A stretch of DNA of 8,846 bases from CAYJAD01 sp964372165 (GCA_964372165.1 CAYJPT010000097.1:1-8846); one strand, 5' to 3'; positions 1 through 7,474 are shown, counted from the stretch's first letter. Made by a program: numbers and translations. The notes: a model not told the origin generated them from the letters alone.

Positions 1-2
1 CC

Positions 3-25
3 ATGCCCTTATTTCTGGCATTTTT
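3..25 (+). terminator. weak terminator-like hairpin at window edge
   Basis: ATGCC (3-7) can pair with GGCAT (17-21) around a 9-base loop, and TTTT follows directly. This has the shape of a short intrinsic terminator for a plus-strand gene lying left of the window. The stem is only 5 bp and may continue beyond the edge, so it is a suggestion only. Confidence 0.25.
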
Positions 26-119
26 ATCTGTCCATTTTTACTTAAAAATAATTTATTTTCAGTATTTTATATGATTTTTCAGTGCCGACTATAATAAACT
101 TCACTGATTTAAAGCACAA

Positions 120-156
120 AAAAGGGGTAAATTTTTAATAAAAATTTACCCCTTTT
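120..156. terminator. strong bidirectional intrinsic terminator
   Basis: This is a perfect inverted repeat with 18-base arms around a single central base (position 138). Each arm carries a GGGG/CCCC block and an AT-rich apex. The outer ends are AAAA and TTTT, so both strands show a stem followed by a U-rich tract; on the minus strand the run is six T. It is the best candidate for the end of the rnf-apbE transcript, about 280 bases beyond the apbE stop codon, and could equally end a plus-strand transcript from the left. The assignment rests on structure alone. Confidence 0.8.
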
Positions 157-186
157 GCTTTGTTAACAATATAATTACTGCAAAAC

Positions 187-273
187 TATAGTAATTTTAG
201 TAAATACTATAAATTAAGACTCCTGCATAATTCATTGTGTGGAGTCTTTTGGAGCGTTGACGATAGTCAATGC
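187..273. other. three consecutive short inverted repeats
   Basis: Three potential hairpins follow each other with gaps of 4-5 bases. The first is TATAGTA (187-193) with TACTATA (205-211). The second is AAGACTCC (216-223) with GGAGTCTT (241-248), 17-base loop, followed by two more T on the plus strand. The third is GCGTTGAC (254-261) with GTCAATGC (266-273), 4-base loop and one G-T pair. The middle one resembles a weak terminator for plus-strand transcription. No reading frame of note covers this stretch. Together with the neighbouring dyads they make the region downstream of apbE almost continuously foldable. Confidence 0.5.
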
Positions 274-277
274 GACC

Positions 278-328
278 AAAAATCAAGAATAGGCGGAGCT
301 TTGCTTCGCCGTTAAATGATTGATTTTT
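278..328. other. nested hairpin downstream of apbE
   Basis: An outer inverted repeat AAAAATCAA (278-286) with TTGATTTTT (320-328) encloses an inner GC-rich hairpin, GGCGGAGC (292-299) with GCTTCGCC (303-310), which has one G-T pair and a 3-base loop. Read on the minus strand it lies about 110 bases after the apbE stop codon, so it could slow or end transcription or protect the mRNA 3' end. There is no U tract right after the inner stem, so it is not a classical terminator. Confidence 0.45.
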
Positions 329-337
329 GAGGCTTTT

Positions 338-419
338 GTCCTGCACAAGTAGATTTTTAAATAAATGCAAATTTACTGCAAAAGCACAAAAATAGAACTA
401 AAAAATAATTGTGCAGGAC
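338..419. repeat. 11-bp inverted repeat flanking an AT-rich 60-base spacer
   Basis: GTCCTGCACAA (338-348) is an exact reverse complement of TTGTGCAGGAC (409-419). The right arm ends 19 bases from the apbE stop codon. The spacer holds TTACTGCAAAA (373-383), which recurs exactly at 175-185. It may be a long-loop mRNA hairpin or the ends of a tiny repeat element. No coding potential is seen inside. Confidence 0.45.
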
Positions 420-438
420 CCTTAAATTGACACTTGAG

Positions 439-1467
439 TTATGCATTCCAACCCCTTGAAGCTATTTTTTGCCCTTGATTATTAATAAGCAAGCATTCAC
501 GCTGCGGCAGGCTGTTTACTAGCTCTAAGGCTGCACGCACCGGCAAAACAGATAAAGCTGTAGCTAAGGCGTCAGCCTCCAAAGCTGTAGGCGCTGTAAC
601 TGTAACTGAGAGAGTATGTTGCGGACTTTGCTTAAGCTTTGGGTTTATAATGTGGTGATGCTCACGTTTAGCATCATAAAACATTTCATAACTGCCAGAC
701 GTAGCAATAGCGCCATACAGATTAATACTGGCAACGGTACTACCATCGCGATTAGGATTTTCAATGCCTACACGCCATGGTGTATCAATGTTTTTTTGCC
801 CTAAACTGCGAATATCTCCACCTGCATTAACTAAGTGGTTTACAGCACCATGCTTAGCCAACACTGCAGATGCCATATCAGCAATGTGCCCTTTGGCTAT
901 GCCATCAAGAGTTATTGCCATACCACTTCGACCTAGGCGTACATGATCATGTGTAACAAATAATTCATCTGCTTGCACAAGCTTCTTTACATCTTGTAAT
1001 TGCTTTGCATCTATTTGCATCTTGCCCTTAGGGTTTTGTTCTTGTCTATACAAACCAAGCAAGGGTGCAACTGTCACATCAAAAGCTCCATTACTTAGCT
1101 TGTATATACGCTCAGCACGATTGAGCACATGAATTAAGCTTAATGGGGCATCATACAATTTACCGCTACTATTAAGTGTGGCTAAAGGCGATGCACTATC
1201 ATGGCGTGTTAATTCAGCTTCAAGCCTCTTAACTTCAGCAAAAGCTTGTCCCATTGCTTCATCAGCCAAATTTTTGCTTGGATGACTAACGCTTATAGTT
1301 ACAAAAGTTCCAAGCAACACACGAGTTTGAGTGTGCATGGGCATTGTCTGCGGAGCTGCCATAATATCTAGCGGACTTTTTAATAACATTGCAGAACCAG
1401 CAAGCACAGCACCACAACCTTTTAACATGGCACGACGACCCATGCGCATTGTTTTGTTCATAGTCAT
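439..1467 (-). CDS. apbE: ApbE, FAD:protein FMN transferase
   Basis: ApbE enzymes cleave FAD and attach FMN through a phosphoester bond to a threonine in SGAT-type motifs of exported proteins such as RnfG. The 342-residue product shows the family signatures: LDGIAKG (about 187-193), NAGGDI (214-219), ATSGSYE, H-I-I-N-P (272-276) and a C-terminal EADALATA segment (about 297-304) that in the family contributes to Mg binding. The N-terminus has GRRAMLKG followed by a hydrophobic stretch and an alanine-rich cleavage region, a likely Tat signal. The ATG at 1467 is chosen because AAGGAG (1477-1482) lies 9 bases upstream, overlapping the rnfB stop codon. A longer frame back to 1590 would run through rnfB and lacks this signal. 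It is the last gene of the rnf operon and its obvious in-operon substrate is RnfG. Confidence 0.95.
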   Translation of the reverse strand: MTMNKTMRMGRRAMLKGCGAVLAGSAMLLKSPLDIMAAPQTMPMHTQTRVLLGTFVTISVSHPSKNLADEAMGQAFAEVKRLEAELTRHDSASPLATLNSSGKLYDAPLSLIHVLNRAERIYKLSNGAFDVTVAPLLGLYRQEQNPKGKMQIDAKQLQDVKKLVQADELFVTHDHVRLGRSGMAITLDGIAKGHIADMASAVLAKHGAVNHLVNAGGDIRSLGQKNIDTPWRVGIENPNRDGSTVASINLYGAIATSGSYEMFYDAKREHHHIINPKLKQSPQHTLSVTVTAPTALEADALATALSVLPVRAALELVNSLPQRECLLINNQGQKIASRGWNA

Positions 1468-1480
1468 AATATACAACTCC

Positions 1481-2404
1481 TTATGAGGCTTGGGCGTCAT
1501 TTTGCTTATCATTGTTTTCAGCTTTTGGAGCTGCCTGACTTTGTGCAAGCTTTTCTTCATCTTCTTTAAGCTTTGCAATCTTGATCTCATTACTCAAACT
1601 TGAACAAAGAACACGTAAAATATTACGTGGGCAACCACTCACACATGCCTCGGCACAATCAGGACCAAAACTTAAGCATTTTTGCTGATCCACTTCAATG
1701 CGACCATTAATATTGGCTATTGCCTTAGCTGGGCATGCTTTAACACACTTACCACAGTTAATACATCCTGCTTCGCATACATCCATAACTGCACGCATTT
1801 TATCTTGTGTAGCACAAAAAACAGCGACGCGAGCACGTGTTGGTATAAGTTCAAGTGTGCTTCTTGGACAAGATTTAACGCAAATCCCACAACCTGTGCA
1901 TTTGTTTGGATTAATAGAAACAAGACCATCCTCAAGATACATAGCATCAAATGGGCAGACTTCAACGCAATCACCAAAGCCTAAACAAGACCATGAGCAC
2001 TCATTGGAGCCACCCATAAGCAAAGTTGCTGCTGCGCATGAGGGCATGCCTTGATATGAGTAGCGGGCCTTAACTTTGCCAGCAAGTTTGTCGCAACGTC
2101 TAAATGAGAGCATGGGATCAGATGCCCCAACGGCTTTGCCTGTTAATTCACCAACTGCTATGCTTGTTTCTGCACTGCCGGCAACACAAAGTGATGCCCC
2201 AACGGATGCTTCGTTTACAACAGCTATAGCATAACCTTCGCAGCCTGCATATCCACAACCGCCACAGTTTGCACCTGGCAATACATCTAACACAGCCTCA
2301 ACTCTTGGGTCTTCTTCAACATAAAAGACTCGTGATGCCACAGCTAAAACAGTAGCTGCCACAAATCCTAGCCCAAGGAGGGTAAGAACGGAATATAAAA
2401 CCAT
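1481..2404 (-). CDS. rnfB: RnfB, polyferredoxin subunit of the Rnf complex
   Basis: RnfB is the ferredoxin-interacting iron-sulfur subunit that feeds electrons into the membrane complex. The 307 residues start with one hydrophobic anchor (about 3-25). A CGGCGYAGC cluster site follows (C47, C50, C55, with C73). Two ferredoxin-like sites come next (C136/C140/C146/C150 and C169/C172/C175/C179), then two more (around C210-C224 and C243/C250/C254/C258). That suggests five [4Fe-4S] centres, more than the three usually described for enterobacterial RsxB. The last 30 residues are a charged, Ala/Gln/Asn-rich tail. AGGAGG (2411-2416) sits 6 bases before the ATG and overlaps the rnfA stop codon. Confidence 0.96.
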   Translation of the reverse strand: MVLYSVLTLLGLGFVAATVLAVASRVFYVEEDPRVEAVLDVLPGANCGGCGYAGCEGYAIAVVNEASVGASLCVAGSAETSIAVGELTGKAVGASDPMLSFRRCDKLAGKVKARYSYQGMPSCAAATLLMGGSNECSWSCLGFGDCVEVCPFDAMYLEDGLVSINPNKCTGCGICVKSCPRSTLELIPTRARVAVFCATQDKMRAVMDVCEAGCINCGKCVKACPAKAIANINGRIEVDQQKCLSFGPDCAEACVSGCPRNILRVLCSSLSNEIKIAKLKEDEEKLAQSQAAPKAENNDKQNDAQAS

Positions 2405-2414
2405 AACAGACCTC

Positions 2415-2990
2415 CTAACTGGTCATACCCTTAAAGGCCATAAATGCAAGGGACATAAGTCCTGCCATAATAAGTGCGATGGGTGTTCCCATCATTGCCT
2501 TGGGCACACGACAGGTATCTAAACGTTCACGTATACCGGCCATAAGAATAAGAGCCAGCATAAAACCGGCACTTGCAGCAACGGCATAAAGAATAGATGT
2601 CATTAAATCAAACTTTTCACGTTGCACAAGGATTGCCACACCCATAACAGCACAGTTGGTTGTAATGAGCGGTAAGAATATTCCAAGTGCTGCATATAGT
2701 GGTGGAACCATTTTTTTCAAAAACATTTCCACAAATTGTACTAGTGATGCAATAACAAGAATAAATATAATAGTCTGTAAATAACCTATATCAAAAGGAG
2801 TTAATACGTATTTTTGTATAAGCCATGTACATACTGTAGCCATAATAGTTACAAATACCACAGCTCCACCCATACCAAGGGCTACGCCACGTTCTTTTGA
2901 GCAACCCAAATATGGGCAGTTACCAAGATATTGTGCAAGCACAATGTTATTTACAAATATAGCTGATATAAAGAGCTGAAAAATATCCAT
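2415..2990 (-). CDS. rnfA: RnfA, membrane subunit of the Rnf complex
   Basis: This 191-residue integral membrane protein has about six hydrophobic helices and matches the RnfA/NqrE family throughout. NNIVLAQYLGNCPYLG (14-29) and LITTNCAVMG (108-117) are the two inverted half-motifs. C25 and C113 are the cysteines that, in the related Na+-NQR and Rnf structures, bind an iron-sulfur cluster inside the membrane together with the partner subunit RnfE. Length is normal for the family. GGAG (2997-3000) lies 6 bases before the ATG, and the gap to rnfE is 10 bases. No unusual residue was noticed. Confidence 0.96.
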   Translation of the reverse strand: MDIFQLFISAIFVNNIVLAQYLGNCPYLGCSKERGVALGMGGAVVFVTIMATVCTWLIQKYVLTPFDIGYLQTIIFILVIASLVQFVEMFLKKMVPPLYAALGIFLPLITTNCAVMGVAILVQREKFDLMTSILYAVAASAGFMLALILMAGIRERLDTCRVPKAMMGTPIALIMAGLMSLAFMAFKGMTS

Positions 2991-3000
2991 ATCTCACTCC

Positions 3001-3672
3001 TTACTTACTAATGGTACAAGCGCGACATGCAGCGCAACCAGGTGTTGCATTTGGTACATCACCAAGGCCTTTACGCTTTGCTTGCCAGCGGTTAAGTGCG
3101 TTCATGGCACATAAAATACCACCAAGGCAAATGAATGCTCCTGGGGCTTCAATCATAACGGTAAACGGTGTAAACCCTTCCCACATGACATATTTACCAA
3201 AAAGTGTACCAGCACCAAATAGCTCACGCATTCCACCAAGAAATGTCATGGATAAGGTAAAACCAATACCCATACCAAGACCATCAGCAATGGCTAATGG
3301 CACAGTATTTTTTGCAGCAAAGGCTTCTGCACGACCAAGGATGATGCAGTTTACTACAATTAATGGTACAAATATGCCAAGTTGTTGGTATAATGGATAG
3401 GCGTAGGCCTGCATGAGCAGTTCAACTGATACCACCAAGGAAGCTGATATTGCAATAAAACATGCAATACGTACTTTCTTTGGTATAATGCCACGCACCA
3501 ATGATATTATTAAGTTGGATAGGGTTAACACAAAGATAACCGCAGCTCCCATGCCAAGCCCATTGCTTGCAGATTTTGTAACAGCAAGCACGGGGCAAAG
3601 ACCTAAAACCAACCTAAAGGGAGGCAACTCGGTCCAAAGGCCTTTGGTAAACTCTTTCATAATTTGTTGCAT
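3001..3672 (-). CDS. rnfE: RnfE, membrane subunit of the Rnf complex
   Basis: RnfE is the partner of RnfA in the membrane core. The 223-residue protein shows about six hydrophobic helices. LGLCPVLAVTKSASNG (24-38 region) carries C26 and IVVNCIILGRAEAFA (106-120 region) carries C109; these are the expected ligands of the cluster shared with RnfA. The C-terminal tail after the last helix ends in CAACRAC (C213, C216, C219), an extra cysteine triad close to the stop codon. AGGGG (3680-3684) is 7-8 bases before the chosen ATG and overlaps the rnfG stop codon. A second in-frame ATG at codon 5 is possible but lies further from that site. Confidence 0.95.
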   Translation of the reverse strand: MQQIMKEFTKGLWTELPPFRLVLGLCPVLAVTKSASNGLGMGAAVIFVLTLSNLIISLVRGIIPKKVRIACFIAISASLVVSVELLMQAYAYPLYQQLGIFVPLIVVNCIILGRAEAFAAKNTVPLAIADGLGMGIGFTLSMTFLGGMRELFGAGTLFGKYVMWEGFTPFTVMIEAPGAFICLGGILCAMNALNRWQAKRKGLGDVPNATPGCAACRACTISK

Positions 3673-3682
3673 AATATATCCC

Positions 3683-4258
3683 CTATGGCCATGTTTTAAG
3701 AATTTGTTCTTTTAACTCAGCGTACACTTTAGCAGCATTTGCAACTGCTGTGACTGCACCATTTGACGAAACCGTAGCACCGGATATAGCATCAATTGTG
3801 CCACCTTGGCTTGTTAAAGCAACGTCCTTAGGCTTACTTGCAAATTGATCTGTAAAGCGAGGGGTTAATATAACGTCGCCAATGCCAGGTGTTTCCTTCA
3901 TGGTGGTAACACCTATACCCAGCAAAGTGTCATCGGCTGGATTAAACCCTACCATTACACCAATATCACCACCAAAACCACCGCCTGAGTCTTCAAGAGC
4001 AACACTAAATAACTTGCCGCCCTTTATGGCTGGAAACACCATAACACTGCGTCCATCTTTTAAGGTAAAGGTTTTACGATCAGCTACATAGTCATTTTCA
4101 GCACCAACAAAAACACGGTCTAGCACTGGTTTTTGCACATAGGTTAATACCTGCACCTCAATGGGGTCAGCAGTAATCATCTTCAAATAAGAAAGGGCAA
4201 ATCCGGCAATACCACATATGGCCGAAAGTACCACAAGCATTTTCATAATATCGCGCAT
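3683..4258 (-). CDS. rnfG: RnfG, FMN-carrying subunit of the Rnf complex
   Basis: RnfG has a single N-terminal membrane helix (about 7-27) and a periplasmic FMN-binding domain. The flavin attachment motif DAISGATVSS is intact. The acceptor threonine is T162, in SGAT (159-162), codon at 3773-3775. The upstream GVTTMKETPGIG (116-127) is the usual conserved loop of this domain. At 191 residues it is close to the usual family length. The ATG overlaps the rnfD stop by one base (TAATG, 4256-4260), with GGAGG 6 bases upstream, so translation is probably coupled to rnfD. ApbE from the end of the same operon is the expected flavinylating enzyme. Confidence 0.96.
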   Translation of the reverse strand: MRDIMKMLVVLSAICGIAGFALSYLKMITADPIEVQVLTYVQKPVLDRVFVGAENDYVADRKTFTLKDGRSVMVFPAIKGGKLFSVALEDSGGGFGGDIGVMVGFNPADDTLLGIGVTTMKETPGIGDVILTPRFTDQFASKPKDVALTSQGGTIDAISGATVSSNGAVTAVANAAKVYAELKEQILKTWP

Positions 4259-5208
4259 TATTTGCCTCCAAATGGCTTAGGCCGAATTGAATCCAGCAAT
4301 GGTGTAAGCAAATTGACAAGCAATATAGCAAAAGGAACTCCGTCAGGATAGATACCATAAACACGTATTATAATAACAAGAGCACCACCAAGGAGGCCAT
4401 ATATAACCATGGGTATTTGCCTATTAGGCGATGATGCAGGCTCCGTTGCAAGGAAAAAAGCACCAAGCAAGGTAGAACCTGTAAACAAGTGAAAAGCTGC
4501 TGAAGCATATGCTAGAGGATCAATAATGTGGTATATGGCAGCAACACCTGCAACACCAACAAGAAAACTCAATGCAATTTCCCAGCGAATCATGCCACGC
4601 ATGGCAAGATATGAGCCACCAATAAAAAGCCCTAGAGCTTGAGCTGCCCCAAGAGCACCAATTTGCTTACCAAGTAGCAAGTCAAGTAAAGCAAAATCTC
4701 CGGCAGATTCTGCACCAAAGTATTTAAGCTGCACCAAGGGGTCTACATAGCTGGTGTTAAGCTGCATGGCGTTTGGATCCATAAGCACAGGCCACGAAAC
4801 AAAAAGCAAGGCCCAACCAACAAGGGACGCATTTAATGGATTTGCTCCAAGCCCACCAAAGCTCATTTTACCAAGGCTTATACACAATGCTGCACCAAGT
4901 ACAACTATCCACCAAGGAGCTTCGGCAGGTAGTAAAAATGCAAATAGCAAACTTGTTATAACAGCAGAAAAATCATCAATACTAATATCACGCTTCATAA
5001 TGTATTGGCAAAAAGCCTCAACAGCAATACCGCTAAGTATAGCCAAAGCCATGACACGAGCAGCAGGCAATCCCCAATGCCAAATAGACATTGCAATTGC
5101 TGGCAACAAAGCTAGTAGAGTATGATAATTAATTTTTTGTATTGTCCGCCCACAATGCCAGAATGGAGGCGCGCTTACGGACAAAAGACCAGAATGAGTA
5201 TTTGTCAT
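4258..5208 (-). CDS. rnfD: RnfD, membrane flavoprotein subunit of the Rnf complex
   Basis: RnfD (NqrB/RnfD family) is the large membrane subunit that normally carries a second covalent FMN and takes part in ion translocation. The 316 residues contain many hydrophobic helices. Family landmarks include FGGLGANPLNASLVGWA (about 117-133), FTGSTLLGAFFLATEP (242-257) and YPDGVPFAILLVNLLTPLLD (287-306). The segment where an S/T-G-A-T-P-L flavin site is expected reads TSYVDPLVQLK (152-162), so D156 appears to occupy the place of the acceptor threonine. No other SGAT-like motif was found in this protein. GGAGG lies 5 bases before the ATG; the gap to rnfC is 12 bases. Confidence 0.95.
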   Translation of the reverse strand: MTNTHSGLLSVSAPPFWHCGRTIQKINYHTLLALLPAIAMSIWHWGLPAARVMALAILSGIAVEAFCQYIMKRDISIDDFSAVITSLLFAFLLPAEAPWWIVVLGAALCISLGKMSFGGLGANPLNASLVGWALLFVSWPVLMDPNAMQLNTSYVDPLVQLKYFGAESAGDFALLDLLLGKQIGALGAAQALGLFIGGSYLAMRGMIRWEIALSFLVGVAGVAAIYHIIDPLAYASAAFHLFTGSTLLGAFFLATEPASSPNRQIPMVIYGLLGGALVIIIRVYGIYPDGVPFAILLVNLLTPLLDSIRPKPFGGK

Positions 5209-5220
5209 TATTTCCTCCAG

Positions 5221-6474
5221 TTAAGCAGATGGGTCAAGTTCAATTTGTTCAAGTGCGGCTAAGCGGTCATCTTCCAATAGCTTGCGCTGTGCCAAACGGA
5301 TATATTGCAACACAGGACGGCGCGCAATGCAAACATACCCACATAAGCCACAGTCAAGACATGAAAAAATATGCTCCTCACGACAGCGGTCATGTAAAGC
5401 AAATTCCGCATAACAACTAAGCGTGCTTGGGGCTATACGTGCAGGACATACCAAAACACAAGCTCCACAATTTACGCAAGGGCTATGACCTTGCATGGGG
5501 GGCACGCTTTGCTCATCAACCACAAAAACCCCATGTGTACCCTTTGTCACGCTACGATCAAGGCTGTCTAAGCTCTCACCACGTAATGGGCCACCACGTA
5601 AAACAGTATCACCATTTTTAACCTCTATCTTTACAGAAGATAAAAGCTCACCAACAGTTGAACCATCCTTGGCTATGATATTTGTCCAATTATCATAACT
5701 TCCTATGCTCAAAACTGTTTCGGTAAGTGGTAATCCTGTCTTAGCTAAATGACCAAGGCTCCACACATTATGTAATCCAACACAAGCAACATCAGGTGGA
5801 TTTTCTTGACCTGTTACAGCCTTAATAACCAATGCGTTAACACTATTTGGATAATCTGCCTCCACATGCACAACTTCCATAGAATCATATGAAAGTTGCA
5901 TGCCATGAGGCACGGCTAAAATAATTTTTTCAGCACGACCAAAGCGGTGCAATAATTCCATTCCGGCCTTAAATGTTGCTGCATGGCTTGTTAATATGGA
6001 TTCAGCCCACATAATGCCAGGTTCAGGATTTAAACCATTCACAATTAGGATTTTACACTTTTGACCTAATGAACGTGTATTTACACCAAGCTTTTTAACA
6101 GCAAGCACTAATTCCTCACCTTGTAAGGAATTTGCGCCCAAAAGATCTACTGGTGTAACTTCAGGAGTTTGGTTTGCCTCTTCACCTTCAGCCGCAGGAG
6201 CAGGAACTTTAGCCTTTACAAAGATACTACGGTCGCTAACCTCGGTCACCTCACCATGAATAGGCGAAAACAAATCACCCTTTTCAATGGAGGGATGCTC
6301 TGCAAGTAACATACCGGGATATACAACACTTTTCTTTTTTATACCACTTACAACGGTCATACCCTCACGGCTTAAACGCACCATGGAAGGGTCTGGCCCG
6401 GCACTAAAACGCTGCGATACCCCGTATACAAGATGGAATCGGGGATCATTTAACATTTGAAAGCTCTGTTTCAT
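5221..6474 (-). CDS. rnfC: RnfC, NADH/FMN and iron-sulfur subunit of the Rnf complex
   Basis: RnfC is the peripheral NAD(H)-interacting subunit, related to NuoF-type proteins. The C-terminal third has two ferredoxin-like cluster motifs, CVNCGACVLVCP and CLDCGLCGYVCIARRP. The middle part (IVNGLNPEPG, then VGLHNVWSLGHLAKTGLPLTE) matches the RnfC core and SLBB regions. At 417 residues it is a short RnfC without the Ala/Lys-rich tail of enterobacterial RsxC. The ATG at 6474 begins 7 bases after the cytochrome stop codon. An in-frame start at 6543 would add 23 residues overlapping the cytochrome and shows no ribosome binding site. Even 6474 has only a weak one (AAGTGAG), so coupling to the upstream gene is likely. 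Confidence 0.94.
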   Translation of the reverse strand: MKQSFQMLNDPRFHLVYGVSQRFSAGPDPSMVRLSREGMTVVSGIKKKSVVYPGMLLAEHPSIEKGDLFSPIHGEVTEVSDRSIFVKAKVPAPAAEGEEANQTPEVTPVDLLGANSLQGEELVLAVKKLGVNTRSLGQKCKILIVNGLNPEPGIMWAESILTSHAATFKAGMELLHRFGRAEKIILAVPHGMQLSYDSMEVVHVEADYPNSVNALVIKAVTGQENPPDVACVGLHNVWSLGHLAKTGLPLTETVLSIGSYDNWTNIIAKDGSTVGELLSSVKIEVKNGDTVLRGGPLRGESLDSLDRSVTKGTHGVFVVDEQSVPPMQGHSPCVNCGACVLVCPARIAPSTLSCYAEFALHDRCREEHIFSCLDCGLCGYVCIARRPVLQYIRLAQRKLLEDDRLAALEQIELDPSA

Positions 6475-6481
6475 GCTACAC

Positions 6482-7270
6482 TCACTTGGTATGGCATTGA
6501 CTGCACTGATCTTTGGTGTATGGGCCTTTATCAACTTTTTCATGGCATGTTATGCATTGACCATGGAAAGCTGACATACGATCAGGTACAAGTTCTTGAT
6601 TTTTTTGATCCACATGGCATGTGGCGCAATTGGCATACAAAGGATTAACCTTAAAGGCGTCTGCTCCCTTTTCTTGAAGCAATTTGCGACTTTCAATGGT
6701 GATGTGACAAGAAGCACAACCCTTTACCTTTGCTTCATACATGTCTTCATGGCAACTTTGGCACTTTGCATGCACTGCAACACGCAACGAAGGCATAGTT
6801 TCATCGCCTGTAGGTGCGTGGCAATTAGCACAGTTTTGTGGCTCAGGCTCGATGTTTGTATCTTCATGATGACACGAATAACAGTCAGCGCCATAATCGT
6901 CCACGTGGGCTGTATGATCCCACTTAGCCTTTTTATCAAATTCCAAATGGTGACAGCTTGCACAAGCATCTACACCCTGTATGGACTTTGCATGAGTGGT
7001 GCGAAATGCCTCGTCAAAGGCAACACCGTGGCAAGTACCACAGCTTTGCACATTTTCCTTTTCTGTTACCATCTCATGGTGACAGCTTGCACAGGGGATA
7101 TTGCCATCTTTTAGATGCTTTGCATGGTTAAAAACAACCTTTCCGGCAGCGTTATCCAATAATATACGCTCCGGAACTTTTGGTGTAGGTTCATCCATAA
7201 TATATCCTACACAGACCACAACAGCCAAAATGGCTGCAAATACAAAAATGGGGGTGTAACGCTTTTGCAC
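6482..7270 (-). CDS. membrane-anchored decaheme cytochrome c of the rnf operon
   Basis: Ten CXXCH motifs are present (CASCH, CGTCH, CASCH, CYSCH, CANCH, CQSCH, CASCH, CATCH, CITCH, CSQCH), several followed by a second histidine as in class III-type cytochromes. One hydrophobic helix near the N-terminus lacks a clear cleavage site, so the protein is probably anchored and faces the periplasm. In Desulfovibrio a decaheme cytochrome gene opens the rnf operon and is thought to exchange electrons between Rnf and the periplasmic cytochrome c pool. The start is uncertain. The frame opens at GTG 7276, but AAGGA (7279-7283) is only 2 bases from it. GTG 7270 has a spacing of 8 bases and is preferred, giving 262 residues. 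It is the first gene of the operon. Confidence 0.93.
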   Translation of the reverse strand: MQKRYTPIFVFAAILAVVVCVGYIMDEPTPKVPERILLDNAAGKVVFNHAKHLKDGNIPCASCHHEMVTEKENVQSCGTCHGVAFDEAFRTTHAKSIQGVDACASCHHLEFDKKAKWDHTAHVDDYGADCYSCHHEDTNIEPEPQNCANCHAPTGDETMPSLRVAVHAKCQSCHEDMYEAKVKGCASCHITIESRKLLQEKGADAFKVNPLYANCATCHVDQKNQELVPDRMSAFHGQCITCHEKVDKGPYTKDQCSQCHTK

Positions 7271-7298
7271 AATCACCGTCCTTAAGGAAAAGTTTTCA

Positions 7299-7328
7299 TA
7301 TTATCCAGATGCTTTTTCAAGGATAATA
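7299..7328 (-). promoter_or_regulatory. candidate operator dyad upstream of the rnf operon
   Basis: TATTATCC (7299-7306) and GGATAATA (7321-7328) are perfect 8-bp arms 22 bp centre to centre, about two helical turns. That suits a dimeric DNA-binding protein. It lies 29 bases before the preferred cytochrome start. A perfect TATAAT on the minus strand (7344-7339) lies just upstream, but no convincing -35 element stands 16-18 bases from it. The dyad would then fall over the early transcribed region, as for a repressor site. The binding protein is not identified. Confidence 0.4.
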
Positions 7329-7474
7329 CTCGATTTGAATTATATATTTATGCCCAAGCTTCCAATACCATCCAATACGCCAGAAGCCATTAGCCATAAA
7401 CGCATTAAAGCAAATACAAAGAGTCAAGTATCAAAAAATCGTCAATTTGGAAAGAGGACATTGGGCATTTTTTG

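Noticed and set aside
1468..1590. Upstream start for apbE adding 41 residues
   Set aside because: These codons overlap the rnfB tail in another frame and would bury the Tat-like signal; AAGGAG at 1477-1482 points to the ATG at 1467.
3011..3400. 129-codon plus-strand open frame
   Set aside because: Antisense to rnfE, without a plausible ribosome binding site or recognisable domain.
6475..6543. Upstream in-frame start for rnfC adding 23 residues
   Set aside because: It lies inside the cytochrome gene, has no ribosome binding site, and the added residues do not resemble an RnfC N-terminus; the ATG at 6474 follows the cytochrome stop by 7 bases.
6596..7114. 172-codon plus-strand open frame
   Set aside because: It is antisense to the decaheme cytochrome, whose ten CXXCH motifs are decisive; the translated product shows no family features.
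7299..7328. The rnf dyad as a HipB operator because it contains TATCC and GGATA as in E. coli hipBA
   Set aside because: The spacer is 14 bases instead of 8, and the local hipB has its own clearly different TACCG-N2-CGGTA sites.
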